DNA of 64,000 nt from Symbiodinium natans (Eukaryota > Sar > Dinophyceae > Suessiales > Symbiodiniaceae), in assembly GCA_905221605.1 (NCBI GenBank), contig CAJNDS010002800.1, positions 56,001 through 120,000 on the forward strand. Reading direction: 5' to 3'. Position 1 is the stretch's first letter. Every line of letters starts with the position of its first letter. Shown in pieces: positions 10,054 to 21,597 of the stretch. The notes below the pieces were generated by a model, which saw nothing but the letters and a program-made list of their open reading frames with translations, had not been told where the DNA came from and ran no database searches. The translations under genes were made by a program, and so were the position numbers.

Positions 10054-12640
10054 AATAAAGGAAAAACAACAATCTACACAGCAGAGAGACAAGTTTGACC
10101 GTACCAAGTTTCTCCATTCACACCTCACGTTGGCCTCTCGCCTTTGTAGTGCTTTGACATGCTGCCACTACAGGCACGGGCAAGCGCAGCCTCCCAAGCA
10201 GTAAAGAAGCAAGGGAAGAGGAGATGCCAGGCACCACAAGCAAGAGCAACCTCCCAAGCAGGAGAGAGACGCTAGCCAAGCAACAGCAGCGGTACCGAGT
10301 AGCAGAGCCAACCAGGACAAGCCAGTTACACCCTGAACCATTCCATAATGTTTCATACAACACCGCAGCAGACAAGCCCCGGCAAGCAACCTTTGCACAG
10401 ACCCACGCCAACCCAATTAGGAAAGCCAAGGCGTGTAAACCCACAAGCGGCCCTTGGTTGCACGTTTTTGCCCTGACCTGGTTTCGCCTGGTGCATGAGG
10501 AAACCGGCTCATGTACTTTTCCCCCACTCCCTCCCGAAAGAGGTTACGTACGCCGGAAGCAAGGAAGGAAGAGAAAGCGGCGAAAGGACCCAAGCGGCTT
10601 CATGGTTTAGCTGCTTCACAAGGAGACTGAGTTGTAATCTGTAAAGCCTTTCTAGATAAAGTGAGTTGCAGGTTGAGATGCACAAGACGTCTTTGCACCC
10701 GTCAACAGCCTTACCGTATGCGCATAAGGTGAGGGCCGCCCTGGATTCCATGAGATGGAAGCCACAGCCCTGAGAGCACTTCTGTCCGCACGCTCAGCCC
10801 AGCTCAACCATAGGAAGCATGATGAAGTCTAGAGAAGGTAAAGTAAGTCGTGGCTCCTCGCCCTGCGGGACTGGGATTGCTTCGACGACCCTTCTTCAAA
10901 GAGGCATGTTTCGACCCTTTTCAACCCTTTTAGCCTACGTTTCAAATCCAGGCACAACATCCAAGTCCCCTGTTTTTCAGGCGCTCTTTGCTTGTTGGCG
11001 AGAAGGCCCCTGCAGGGTCGAGCTTGCGACCAAAGGCCGCAGGCGCCAGCCCTCCAGGTTCGAATGGTAGTTAATGGTGGCGAGTGAGGTGAGGAGCTTG
11101 TCCAAAAGACAGGTGGCCTTTGCATGTTTGCCGAGCGTACACCTTCAGCAGGAGCCTAAACTGTCCAAGACCTGTATGTGGCTAGATCTAAAACTTGCCC
11201 TACGTTGAGTTGGTAGGCTTATGCATCATTATTGGGATTCCATTTTGGCTCCTGATTGTGATCACTCGGTGGATCACGTGTCCAAATCTTCGTGGAAGCG
11301 AATTGGAGAACAAAACTGAAGGTGTGAGTCAGGCACGCGTGAGAGGAAAAGAGCCTGCTGCCAACGAACATAGCCGTTTGGTGCTTAGCCGTGAAGTGTG
11401 GTGCACTTTTGAAACCCACCGGTCGGAACCCTCTGCGAAGCTTCAAGAAACTCCCGTGTCGCAAGCATTTTGCATTCCAAGTTAAGGCACCATCCTCGTC
11501 ACGGTTCCGCAGTTTTTGGGGAGGAGCCCAAGGGACTCCCAGAGTGCATCATAGTTCGGTTTTGGCTGCCGACTAGTGAGAGGTACTACGCAGGGAATGC
11601 CCCCCGCGGATGTCCCCTGCAAGTGACGTGGACGGAAGCCTCGGAGGTCCCCAAAGCTCGAGTGCCCTGTTGTGGATTTCTCGAAGGATCCCTTTGAAAC
11701 CAATCAAAGGTTTGCAGGATGCCTAGAGGTTTTATATGAGATTTGTAGGCCTCCCAACATGCCGTACCACACAGACCACATCACCGCCGCAGCTCAGCGG
11801 CAACCGCCACTGCCGGCATTCCTATCATGACGACCATGCTGGTGATCCGCCTTGGATGGCACTACGGAAGTAGTGGCTTCGGTTCACGCCGCGTGCCAAC
11901 ACCTGCTTGGCGCGTCCCCTGTGCGTGGGTGGTCTCCATTTCACCGTTGAGGGGTCGTGAGGGCGTCCGTCGTTCAACGCCTCCGTCCTTAGCCTTAGCC
12001 ATTTTGGGGTGTCTCATGCTGCAAGTGAGACCAAACGGCACGAGAGCGCAAGTCGTGAGAACTATCAGAACCACACAGCCCCTAGATTGGGATGGCCATC
12101 GTTGCCATCTTACAAGAGCTCGAATCTGTATCCCAAGCGGCTCGAATTGTAGACTGCAGGAGGCCTGCGCCCAGGGGGCCAAGACACTTTTCTCCAAAGT
12201 GGCCTGCAAGCGACCCCGGCCAAGTTGTGCATTTAGACTTCAGGATTTTGCGGTGGGGGTGTGGATAGCCAGAACGTCCAGGTTTGCCATTGTCGGATGG
12301 TAGTCTTGGGGTTTACTATCGGCTGAACCTTGCCTTTTTTCTCCAAGATTTTCGATCTTGGCAAGGGAAGATCTAGCAAGCCTGCCCTAAGGCAGGTGCA
12401 CTGTGCATCTGCACATGTACACAAGCACTCAGGGACCCCAAAGCCTTCCAAAAGTCTGCAAAACCCCCCAAAGCCCTCCAAAGCCCTTGAGCTTCCCTTC
12501 CCCCAGCAAGATTCATATGGGGAGGAAATGGCCCAAAGCCGACGAGCTCTACGTGCAGCTGCAGGCCATGACTTTGGGATGATCTGCAAGTCACTGTAAG
12601 TCACGGGAATCCGATTGCATTGATGCGGTTAGCTTTGGGC
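9742..12640. other. Intergenic stretch without a recognised gene
   Basis: Frames are short and overlapping. A frame at 11195-11485 has one hydrophobic, membrane-like segment near its start but no family signature. A (GA)n tract lies at 10019-10051. At 12430-12490 there are loose repeats of CCCCAAAGCC type. I see no RNA gene. Confidence 0.45.
10019..10051. repeat. (GA)n microsatellite
   Basis: About 16 uninterrupted GA dinucleotides lie a few hundred bases after the malic enzyme stop codon. Confidence 0.95.
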
Positions 12641-12659
12641 CTTCAGGCTGTTGGGTCGT

Positions 12660-13000
12660 TCTGTTGAGGGTTTTTTGAAGTTTGGAGCTCAACCCTCAAA
12701 TGAATCATTTTCACGACTTTTGACCATTCCTGGCCTTTTCATGTTTTCCCTTATAGCCAAACGTAGGGATTTTTTAGTGGTATTCTGATTTTTTCAAACT
12801 CTCAATGTTTAACCATTTTGGCCATCAAAGAATTCCCTTCATCATTTACACGAATTGTTGACCATTTTTGGCCTTGAGTAGTTTCGCTTGAGGCCAAAAC
12901 ATAGGGATTTTCAGTGGCTTTGTGATGTTTTCAAACTTGAAATGGCGCATTTCTGTGATTTTTTGCCATTTGGGCCTTCACGGAATTCCCTTGAAGGCCG
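12660..13000. repeat. Two degenerate copies of a ~137-bp unit
   Basis: GACCATTCCTGGCC at 12722 recurs as GACCATTTTTGGCC near 12860. GCCAAACGTAGGGATTTT near 12757 recurs as GCCAAAACATAGGGATTTT near 12894. GAATTCCCTTCATC near 12830 recurs as GAATTCCCTTGAAG near 12980. The order and spacing are the same, so this is a diverged tandem duplication. It directly abuts the younger 69-bp array. Confidence 0.75.
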
Positions 13001-13045
13001 CTCTTGGAACTTTCCGTGATTTTTGAGCATTTTAAAAAGGCCTTG

Positions 13046-15752
13046 AGGGGCTGGCCAGCTTTGGGACTGGTCAACGCACGCTTGTTGTCCACAACGTCGG
13101 TGCGAAAGGAATTGGGGGGCTGGTCAACATTGGGACTGGTCAACGCACGGTCGCTGTCCACAATGTCGGTGCGAAAGGCATTGGGGGGCTGGTCAACATT
13201 GGGACTGGTCAACGCACGGTTGCTGTCCACAACGTCGGTGCGAAAAGCATTGGGGGGCTGGTCAACATTGGGACTGGTCAACGCACGGTTGCTGTCCACA
13301 ACGTCGGTGCGAAAGGCATTGCGGGGCTGGTCAACATTGGGACTGGTCAACGCACGCTTGGGGGGCTGGTCAACATTGGGACTGGTCAACGCACGCTTGT
13401 TGTCCTCAACGTCGGTGCGAAAGGCATTGGGGGGCTGGTCAACATTGGGACTGGTCAACGCACTCTTGTTGTCCACAACGTCGGTGCGAAAGGCATTGGG
13501 GGGCTGGTCAACATTGGGACTGGTCAACGCACGCTTGTTGTCCACAACGTCGGTGCGAAAGGAATCGGGGGGCTGGTCAACATTGGGACTGGTCAACGCA
13601 CGGTTGCTGTCCACAACGTCGGTGCGAAAGGCATTGGGGGGGCTGGTCAACATTGGGACTGGTCAACGCACGGTTGCTGTCCACAACGTCGGTGCGAAAG
13701 GCATTGGGGGGCTGGTCAACATTGGGACTGGTCAACGCACGGTTGCTGTCCACAACGTCGGTGCGAAAGGCATTGCGGGGCTGGTCAACATTGGGACTGG
13801 TCAACGCACGCTTGTTGTCCACAACGTCGGTGCGAAAGGAATTGGGGGGCTGGTCAACATTGGGACTGGTCAACGCACGCTTGTAGTCCTCAACGTCGGT
13901 GCGAAAGGCATTGGGGGGCTGGTCAACATTGGGACTGGTCAACGCACTCTTGTTGTCCACAACGTCGGTGCGAAAGGAATTGGGGGGCTGGTCAACATTG
14001 GGACTGGTCAACGCACGCTTGTTGTCCACAACGTCGGTGCGAAAGGAATTGGGGGGCTGGTCAACATTGGGACTGGTCAACGCACGTGTTGTCCAAAACG
14101 TGCCGGTGCGAAAGGGATATCTGGGGTGGGGGGCTGGTCAACTTTGGGACTGGTCAACGCACGGTTGCTGTCCACAACGTCGGTGCGAAAGGCATTGGGG
14201 GGCTGGTCAACATTGGGACTGGTCAACGCACGGTTGCTGTCCACAACGTCGGTGCGAAAGGCATTGCGGGGCTGGTCAACATTGGGACTGGTCAACGCAC
14301 TCTTGTTGTCCACAACATCGGTGCGAAAGGAATTGGGGGGCTGGTCAACATTGGGACTGGTCAACGCACGCTTGTTGTCCTCAACGTCGGTGCGAAAGGC
14401 ATTGGGGGGCTGGTCAACATTGGGACTGGTCAACGCACTCTTGTTGTCCATACTCTTGTTGTCCACAACGTCGGTGCGAAAGGCATTGGGGGGGCTGGTC
14501 AACATTGGGACTGGTCAACGCACGCTTGTTGTCCTCAACGTCGGTGCGAAAGGCATTGGGGGGCTGGTCAACATTGGGACTGGTCAACGCACGCTTGTTG
14601 TCCACAACGTCGGTGCGAAAGGCATTGGGGGGGCTGGTCAACATTGGGACTGGTCAACGCATGCTTGTTGTCCACAACGTCGGTGCGAAAGGAATTGGGG
14701 GGCTGGTCAACACTGGGACTGGTCAACGCACTCTTGTTGTCCACAACGTCGGTGCGAAAGGCATTGGGGGGCTGGTCAACATTTGGACTGGTCAACGCAC
14801 GCTCGTTGTCCACAACATCGGTGCGAAAGGAATTGGGTGGCTGGTCAACATTGGGACTGGTCAACGCACGCTTGTTGTCCACAGCGTCGGTGCGAAAGGT
14901 CAACATTGGGAAAGGCATTGTTGGGGGGCTGGACAACATTGGGACTGGTCAACGCACGCTTGCTGTCCACAACATCGGTGCGAAAGGCATTGGGGGCCTG
15001 GTCAACATTGGGACTGGTCAACGCACGCTTGTTGTCCACAACGTCGGTGCGAAAGGCATTGGGGGGCTGGTCAACATTGGGAATGGTCAACGCACGCTTG
15101 TTATCCACAACGTCGGTGCGAAAGGCATTGAGGGGCTGGTCAACATTGGGACTGGTCAGCGCACTCTTGTTGTCCACAACGTCGGTGCGAAAGGCATTGG
15201 GGGGCTGGTCAACATTGGGACTGGTCAACGCACGCTTGTTGTCCACAACGTCGGGTGCGAAGGCATTGGGGGGCTGGTCAACATTGGGACTGGTCAACGC
15301 ACGCCTGTTATCCACAACGTCGGTGCGACAGGTCAACATTGGGAAAGGCATTGTTGGGGGGCTGGTCAACATTGGGACTGGTCAACGCACGCTTGTTGTC
15401 GCTGCGAAAGGCATTGGGGGGCTGGTCAACATTGGGACTGGTCAACGCACGCTTGTTGTCCACAACGTCGGTGCGAAAGGCGTTGGGGGCTGGTCAACAT
15501 TGGGACTGGTCAACGCACGCTTGTTGTCCACAACGTCGGTGGGAAAGGCATTGGTGGGGTGCTGGTCGACATTGGGCCTGGTCAACGCACGCTTGTTGTC
15601 CACAACGTCGGTGCGAAAGGCATTGGGGGGCTGGTCAACATTGGGACTGGTCAACGCACGCTTGTTGTCCACAACGTCGGTGCGAAAGGCATCGGGGGGC
15701 TGGTCAACATTGGGACTGGTCAACGCACGCTTGTTGTCCACAACTTTGGTAC
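13046..15752. repeat. 69-bp minisatellite, about 39 copies
   Basis: The unit runs GGCTGGTCAACATTGGGACT, then GGTCAACGCACG, then CTTGTTGTCCACAACGTCGG, then TGCGAAAGGCATTGGGG. Starts at 13121 and 13190 fix the period at 69 bp, which is 23 codons. Most copies differ by one to four bases. A 33-bp truncated copy occurs near 13345. An 88-bp variant with an extra CAACATTGGGAAAGG block occurs at 14901 and again at 15334. Because the unit has no stop in any forward frame or in one reverse frame, it creates open frames of up to 953 codons. I read these as artefacts. Each unit contains the inverted repeat GTTGTCCACAAC and two GGTCAAC boxes 16 bp apart. Confidence 0.95.
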
Positions 15753-15814
15753 AAGAGATCAGCCACCAGCCCTGCTCCAGTTTCCATCGCACAACACAGC
15801 GCATCCCCCGAACA

Positions 15815-15975
15815 GCAAGAAGAACAGAAAAAAAGGAAAGGACAGACAGAAAAGAAAGAAAATAATCGGGAAAATACGGCAAGGAAAGGAAAGGAAGGAA
15901 AACGAAAGGAAAGGAAAGGCCAAGGAAAGGGAAGGAAAGGAAAGGAAAAGGAAAGCTAAGAACAATAAATAAAGA
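15815..15975. repeat. Purine-rich GGAAA/GAAAG tract
   Basis: About 150 bases on this strand are almost entirely A and G, built from GGAAA and AAAGG units. The tract begins shortly after the end of the 69-bp array. Confidence 0.9.
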
Positions 15976-15999
15976 GAGAACGGCAACATGAAAAGATTC

Positions 16000-18900
16000 G
16001 AACCTGCACGCGAGTAATGTGTTTGCAAATTGCAAATGGGGGGAGGAGGCAGGGGGGAGGGGGCTGTGCCCCGCTCTCAAGCCCCCCGCTGTTTTATTTC
16101 ATGTGAAGGGCCCCCCCACCCCCCCCCCCCCCCCCTACTCCCACCTCGGTTTTGTCATATTCTGCCTTCAGCAGACCTGTTCCAAACCCGATTGTGTTTG
16201 CGAATCGGTGAGGAAAGCCTGGCAAGCTTGCTTTGAAAAACAGTATCATGCCATAAAGGAATCCCAAGAAAATTTGAGAAACAGTTCTGTCATAGCGATA
16301 GATTGTTGCGAATTTGGGAGGTACACGTATCATTGCTTTGATTCGAATTTCAACGGTATTGAAACCAGTTGTTGAGTTCACTGATTTCATAAATATCCTC
16401 TTTCAGGGGACCATGAAGCTTCAATCAACCCACCCTACATTAGACATGCGCCGAGCACAGGAGTTCACTCGCATTCCTGTGAGCTTCCGTGTGCCTCGCG
16501 CTGAGGAACGCTGTCGTCACACACCGGGGCGATCAAAGAAGGGTCGAACAAAAGTGGTGAGAGACATGCGTTCCTGAGCCATATGTTCTCCTGTGTGTTC
16601 TCGGTTGGCCTCACTTGCTCTGCGAAGGCGAAACCCAGCCTACCACAAGCATCCAAAATCTTCCTAGAGGAATTCAGGTTTGTCAGCCCCCCATTTTGCA
16701 AACCAATGACCTCAAATCCATCCCGACTGAGGCTTTGCACAGAGCTGCCGCCAGGGGTAGGCCCACTTGGGGATTGATAGAGCTTGTGGATGTCTCACGC
16801 AGGTCAATTCCATGTTGATGAACCAGGTTTTGCCTCATTTTCTCGCAAGAGATTGCCGGGCGCATAAGCCAGCTCCACTTCAACATCCCAGCTTGCTGAG
16901 CAACAAACAAGCCAAAAGCCGCCACATTTAGCCTTAATCATCTCTAAGCCTGAAATCCAAGAAGCCTGACCCCCCCCCCCCGCCCCTCAGCATTGCAACT
17001 GGGTTCATGCGGAAAGCCCACGCTTTGCGGCGCTTCTTAAGATATTCGGCCAGGAGCCACGCCCATCACTGCCGAAGGTCGGCGTGGACCAAATTCCGGG
17101 TCAAACGCGCGTGCTGAGTCAAGCTAACGCACAGCATGACCAAGGGCTTCACAGCAGGAAGTTCTCGTTTACGTGACAGCTTCCTGAGTTCACAACTTTG
17201 GCTCCGCTGTACAAGATCCCATAACCCTGTGAGCCCGAACCCCTGCAGTGAGGAGCCGCCGGCGACCCGCTCAAGCCCCGGAACGCTTTGGAACTGTCAC
17301 GGTGTTTCTGGTGACCAGATTGCCTACCCCAAAATCATTCTAGCAGACACTCTCTGTGTGTAGCTCTCTCTCTCTCTGTCTCTCTGTCTGTCTGTGTCTT
17401 TCTTTTGCAATCGTTCTTTACCATTGCCACAGCTATCAGTCTGTGGGTGTCATTCAGATGGGGCTTGGGAGGTTGCAGTTCTTGGTTTTTGGGGTGGACG
17501 CGCCCCCGTATGGCTGTTTCAGCTTGCCAACGGCGTCCCGCCCAAGGGCCTGTGCCGGGTTTAGAGGCCGACGATGCTTGATGCACTCTCACACCTCGCA
17601 GCTCTACGGGTCTTGATCTTTGGGTCCTTCAAGTCTTACAAGTGCCACCTGCTCTCCCCATGCTGACGTGAGGTTGTTCCCTTTGGAGAACTTGATTTTC
17701 AAGGTGATCCACAGCACCGGCACGGCGCCGCTCCAAGCCTCCCAACCCCAAATCCCGAACCTTCCAAGTCTGCCCTGAAATGCGCTCTAAACCTGGAATC
17801 GGTTCAGTTTCTTTTGGCATGCTCAGACTGTTTAGATAGGACGCCCTAGAGCGAGAAACTTCCCAGGAGCATCGCTGCAGTACGGATGGAGAGGGCCGGG
17901 CGACGCAGGCCCGCTTCTGGACATTACGGCGATCATTACGGGTTATACGCCTCTACGCAGTCCTTAAATACCAGAATCTTCCGGCGTCTGCAGATGTTCT
18001 GCAAAGCCGTAGTTGACTTGGGGTTGCGTGAGCTGCCGCGCTGCAAGATCGCAGCAAAGTGTGAGTGACGGCAAGCGGTCGCTAGGTCGGCTGGTTCTTG
18101 GATTGACCGGTTCGGACAAAGGTTTGCAAGGGACAAGCAGCTGGTGGGGGGGGCCGGGCATCTTAAAGTGTGGTGGGTATAATGGTGCCGGGTGCCTAGA
18201 CTAGAGTATACCGCATACTGCTGGGGCCTTGGTGGAGAGTCTAGGTTAGTGGTGTGGGGGAGAAAACGGGGGGGGCTGTTAACTCCACCCACCTCCAATC
18301 TTCAAAGTGCTGCTGAAGGTCCTTTTTCCCGCGAAGTTCAGCTTGGTATGCGAAGAAGGGAGCTACTACGATCGGTGCCTTCCTCAGAGCCATCGTGGCC
18401 ATCGATGGTCTCCGCCAGTGCGCTGTTCCTTGTGTTCTTTGAGAGGTGGCCGAGTGAGAGCAAGTGGTGCTGGCACTCGGGGCTACTACCTTGAGCCGAA
18501 ACCCTCTTTAAAACAACTGAGGCAACGCCGGAAAACTGAGGGAAAATTGAGAAGTAGTTAAGGAGTTGAAAAGCACTATCCTGAGGCTGGATCCTGGCGA
18601 AATCGAGGTGCCATCCTTGTTCCGACCACTTCAGGCACGCAATCTGACAAACTGCTTTCAGTGTGGCTTTTCGAGTGCTTTGGGAGCTTCAAGGGTTCTG
18701 AAACCTCAGCAGCTGACTTGTCTGAGAAGCCTGCAAAAAGCTGCTCGGAAGCCACCTGCATGTTGCCAGCTGAGTCCAACTAGGCTCTAGACGCAGGGTA
18801 CACGGTGCGCCTTACGGGTTGTGGTTGGGGTGTGACATCTTTGGCTCAGGATCCCTTGGAGCGTAAAAAGGCCTCTGAAAACCCTTGTGATGGCTAAAGC

Positions 18901-20780
18901 TGGCATGCTTGCCGCATCTTGCCGCTTAGACCATCAGCTGGTAAAGCTCCCCCCAGCGCTGTCTTGCAGTTCGTCCTCGTGGCGAAGATGAAGAAGGTCT
19001 GCAGCTTTGAGGTCGTGGATCACCTGGACAGGCACACTCTGGCCTCTTGTGTATGGCCCGTATCGCCTCCTCACGGCCCAGAGTTTCACCAACTGAGCCG
19101 GGGTATCAGCTCAGGCTGTGTGCGCACCGTAACATCGAAGATTGCCAGGGGTTCTTCTTCCTCAGTCACAATGAAAGTCAGCCAAAACAAAAGGTTTCAC
19201 CCTTATGACTTCTCATGCGGCACAGTCCTTGAGCCCGCGCAGGCCTTATCGCAACTTTCCGCTGAGGTGGGCCCCGGCTTGGTCAGAGCACAGGGTTCAA
19301 GGCAAAAAGATTTTTCGAGGATTGGCAGGGTTGGTCCAGGAAGCATGTCATGAGAGCCAGCTGTCAAACGCCAATGCTGATGAATCCCTACCACCCAAGG
19401 CCTTGCATTTTCCAAAGCAAAACATGCAGCCTACTGGTAGGCAAATCCCCTAAGCCCTGAATCATCCTGCATCCCTCTCAGTTCTTGCTCTAGGGAGTTC
19501 GCGGCTGGGTGAACTTCATTGCTGCGCGCAAAGAGGTGTGCAAGAGTGCAAGTCGAAAGCCCCTGCCATCCCCTGCCCAAAGGAAGTGCCCAGAGCCTGC
19601 GCTGCCAGGCTCACGCGGCGCAAGCAGAGCTTGGGGTCAGTGCCTCTGGAGCTCCTCACCAAGGCCATATTCGAGTTCGAAGGATTGGACATATGCTACG
19701 CCTCAACTGCTGAGATCTCTTATAGAATACCTTCACGCTATATTGTTGTGAAGAGCGAACGTCTCCCAGGTAAATATGGGCTGTAGATGCGAATATATTA
19801 CTTTTGCATCCCTTTATGGTGTTTTTTTCTTGGACATGAGGCGGCCACCCCCCACCCCCCTCGCGCATTCCGCGAAACTTTTTGGGTGAGTAGAATGTTG
19901 AGAGATGACCATGATTCAGCCCCCTGAGGAGGGTAGAAGCCTCTCTGGGAATCCTCCATGGCAGGGCCACGGGCGCGTGAAGGGTCGGCTGGGCGTTGGC
20001 CGGCACATCGCCTCGTATGGTGGCACGGAGGCAAGGCACCAACGTCCCAAATCTGCAGCAGAACACCCCTGGCTTGGAGCAAAGCACTCTGCCACTCGCA
20101 GGACTCCTCATCCCTGCCTGTCGAGCCGCTGTCTCACGATCTCGAGGTGCATGCTTGGTTCATGAGATTGGGTTTAGGGAGCCGGGGGGTGGATGCAGCA
20201 GTATGGGTTTAGTTGGCGCACGCGAATCCCAGATCTTGGAATCATTTCCCGTTCACTTGGTACGTTTTCTGCCCAGTAAACACATTCACTTTGTTTACTC
20301 ACCTCCTTAATAACTTGACCCGGCCAGTGTTTCCAAGCCACTGAGGACCCAACCCCGGGAAACAGCACTGAAGTGGGTTTTGGTGCGTTAAACGCATTGC
20401 AAAACCCAATTCAATATCAGGGAGAACACACCATGAGGTACCGTGAGCTCGCGAACTAATGGCCTCGCACTTCACATTGTTTTATTAGGGCTTTAAGGGA
20501 ACGCAAGAAGCCCCAATAAAAGAATATAACCACGAAGGTTTAGGTAGATTTCAAGAACCAGCAGCAGCATGGCACACAAAAGGGTCCAATTAAGTAAGCT
20601 TTTGCAAACGCTCTCAGCCGGTTCAGTTTTTGTGCCGACAGAACGGTTATGTTAGGGCCCAGGTGGTTTGGTGGGGAGGGCCGGAACCAGAAATCTTATC
20701 ACCCCCCTCCAGCCCCCTCACTTTCGCAGGGTGGGCAGGGGCGGAACACACAAAACACAACGGTGGAGGCTGGCACACCG
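16000..20780. other. No recognisable gene; scattered homopolymers
   Basis: Several frames of 60-150 codons occur on both strands, but none has a recognisable motif or consistent splice-site-bounded exon. C runs lie near 16113-16136 and 16970-16983. A CT-rich tract lies at 17363-17397. A frame at 18919-19100 looks helical but stays unassigned. Confidence 0.4.
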
Positions 20781-20788
20781 AGATGGCC

Positions 20789-20789
<1 letters not shown>

Positions 20790-20830
<41 letters not shown>
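20790..20830. repeat. (CA)n microsatellite
   Basis: About 20 CA dinucleotides without interruption. Confidence 0.95.
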
Positions 20831-20831
<1 letters not shown>

Positions 20832-20983
20832 CCTACAAGCCAAGGACAGGAGAATGCCAATGCCAGAAGCACTACAAAAGATTCATCCTAATTTCGTAAA
20901 GCCCCAAAAGCAAATACAGTAAGCTGGGCATTGGCAATGTTGTGGCCATATGTGGGCAGGCATCCTTCCGAGAATGTAAGGGG

Positions 20984-21078
20984 TCTGTCTGTCTGTCCGT
21001 CCGTCCGTGTGTCTGTGTGTTCGTCCGTCTGTGTGTCTGTGTGTCTGTGTGTCTGTGTGTGTGTGTGTGTGTGTGTTT
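20984..21078. repeat. TCTG/TCCG/TG compound microsatellite
   Basis: TCTG and TCCG units grade into GTGTCTGT and then pure (TG)n. The (CA)n tract lies 150 bp upstream in the opposite base orientation. Confidence 0.9.
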
Positions 21079-21505
21079 GCAAATTGCCAGAACGTTGCAA
21101 TTCAAAGCTGCTTAAATCTTGAGGGTGCATAGGGAAACGTCACAGTCTTGGCACACGTACATGCCTGTGCGCATCCACGGTAACCTGGCAGACTTCAAGG
21201 ATGCCGCGGGAAAACCAGCGGCACCAGCACAGCTCTGACGGAGCAGCCAGAGATGGCAACGCCATCGAGGACAGGGCATGCGTCATCCTCACGGAAGGGC
21301 TTGACGTGCCACACGAAATCAATGCAAGCTGACACCAAACGTTTCTGCCATCTTCATCAAGTCCATAAGTTTCTTCAGTTTTTCATTCACACTCGGGGTG
21401 CTGCTCAGATCTGAAGAAAAATGCGGGAAAAACTTGAACTTATCCTTTTCTTCATCCGGCCTACTTTGGCCCTCAAAGCCTTCCGGAAGGCCGAGGGCCC
21501 TGTGC

Positions 21506-21597
21506 CCGCAGGAAAGAAAAAGAAGAGAAAGAACGAACGAAAGAAAGAACGAAGGAAGGAAAGAACGAAGGAAGGAAAAAAAGAAAGAAAGAAACAG
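21506..21597. repeat. Purine GAAA/GAAGGA tract
   Basis: About 90 bases of almost pure A and G, built from GAAA, GAACGAA and GAAGGA units. Confidence 0.9.

Noticed and set aside
13004-15972. Open frames of 953, 628 and 410 codons encoding 23-residue repeat proteins
   Set aside because: All three forward frames are open in the same DNA because the 69-bp unit lacks stops. Indels switch frames and no start or splice context stands out.
15984-16010. GATTCGAACCTGC, resembling a tRNA B box on the minus strand
   Set aside because: The T-stem does not pair and no A box or acceptor stem is present at the required spacing.
20790-21078. Large inverted repeat formed by the (CA)n and (TG)n tracts
   Set aside because: Two independent dinucleotide microsatellites of opposite orientation explain the complementarity. 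The flanks do not match.
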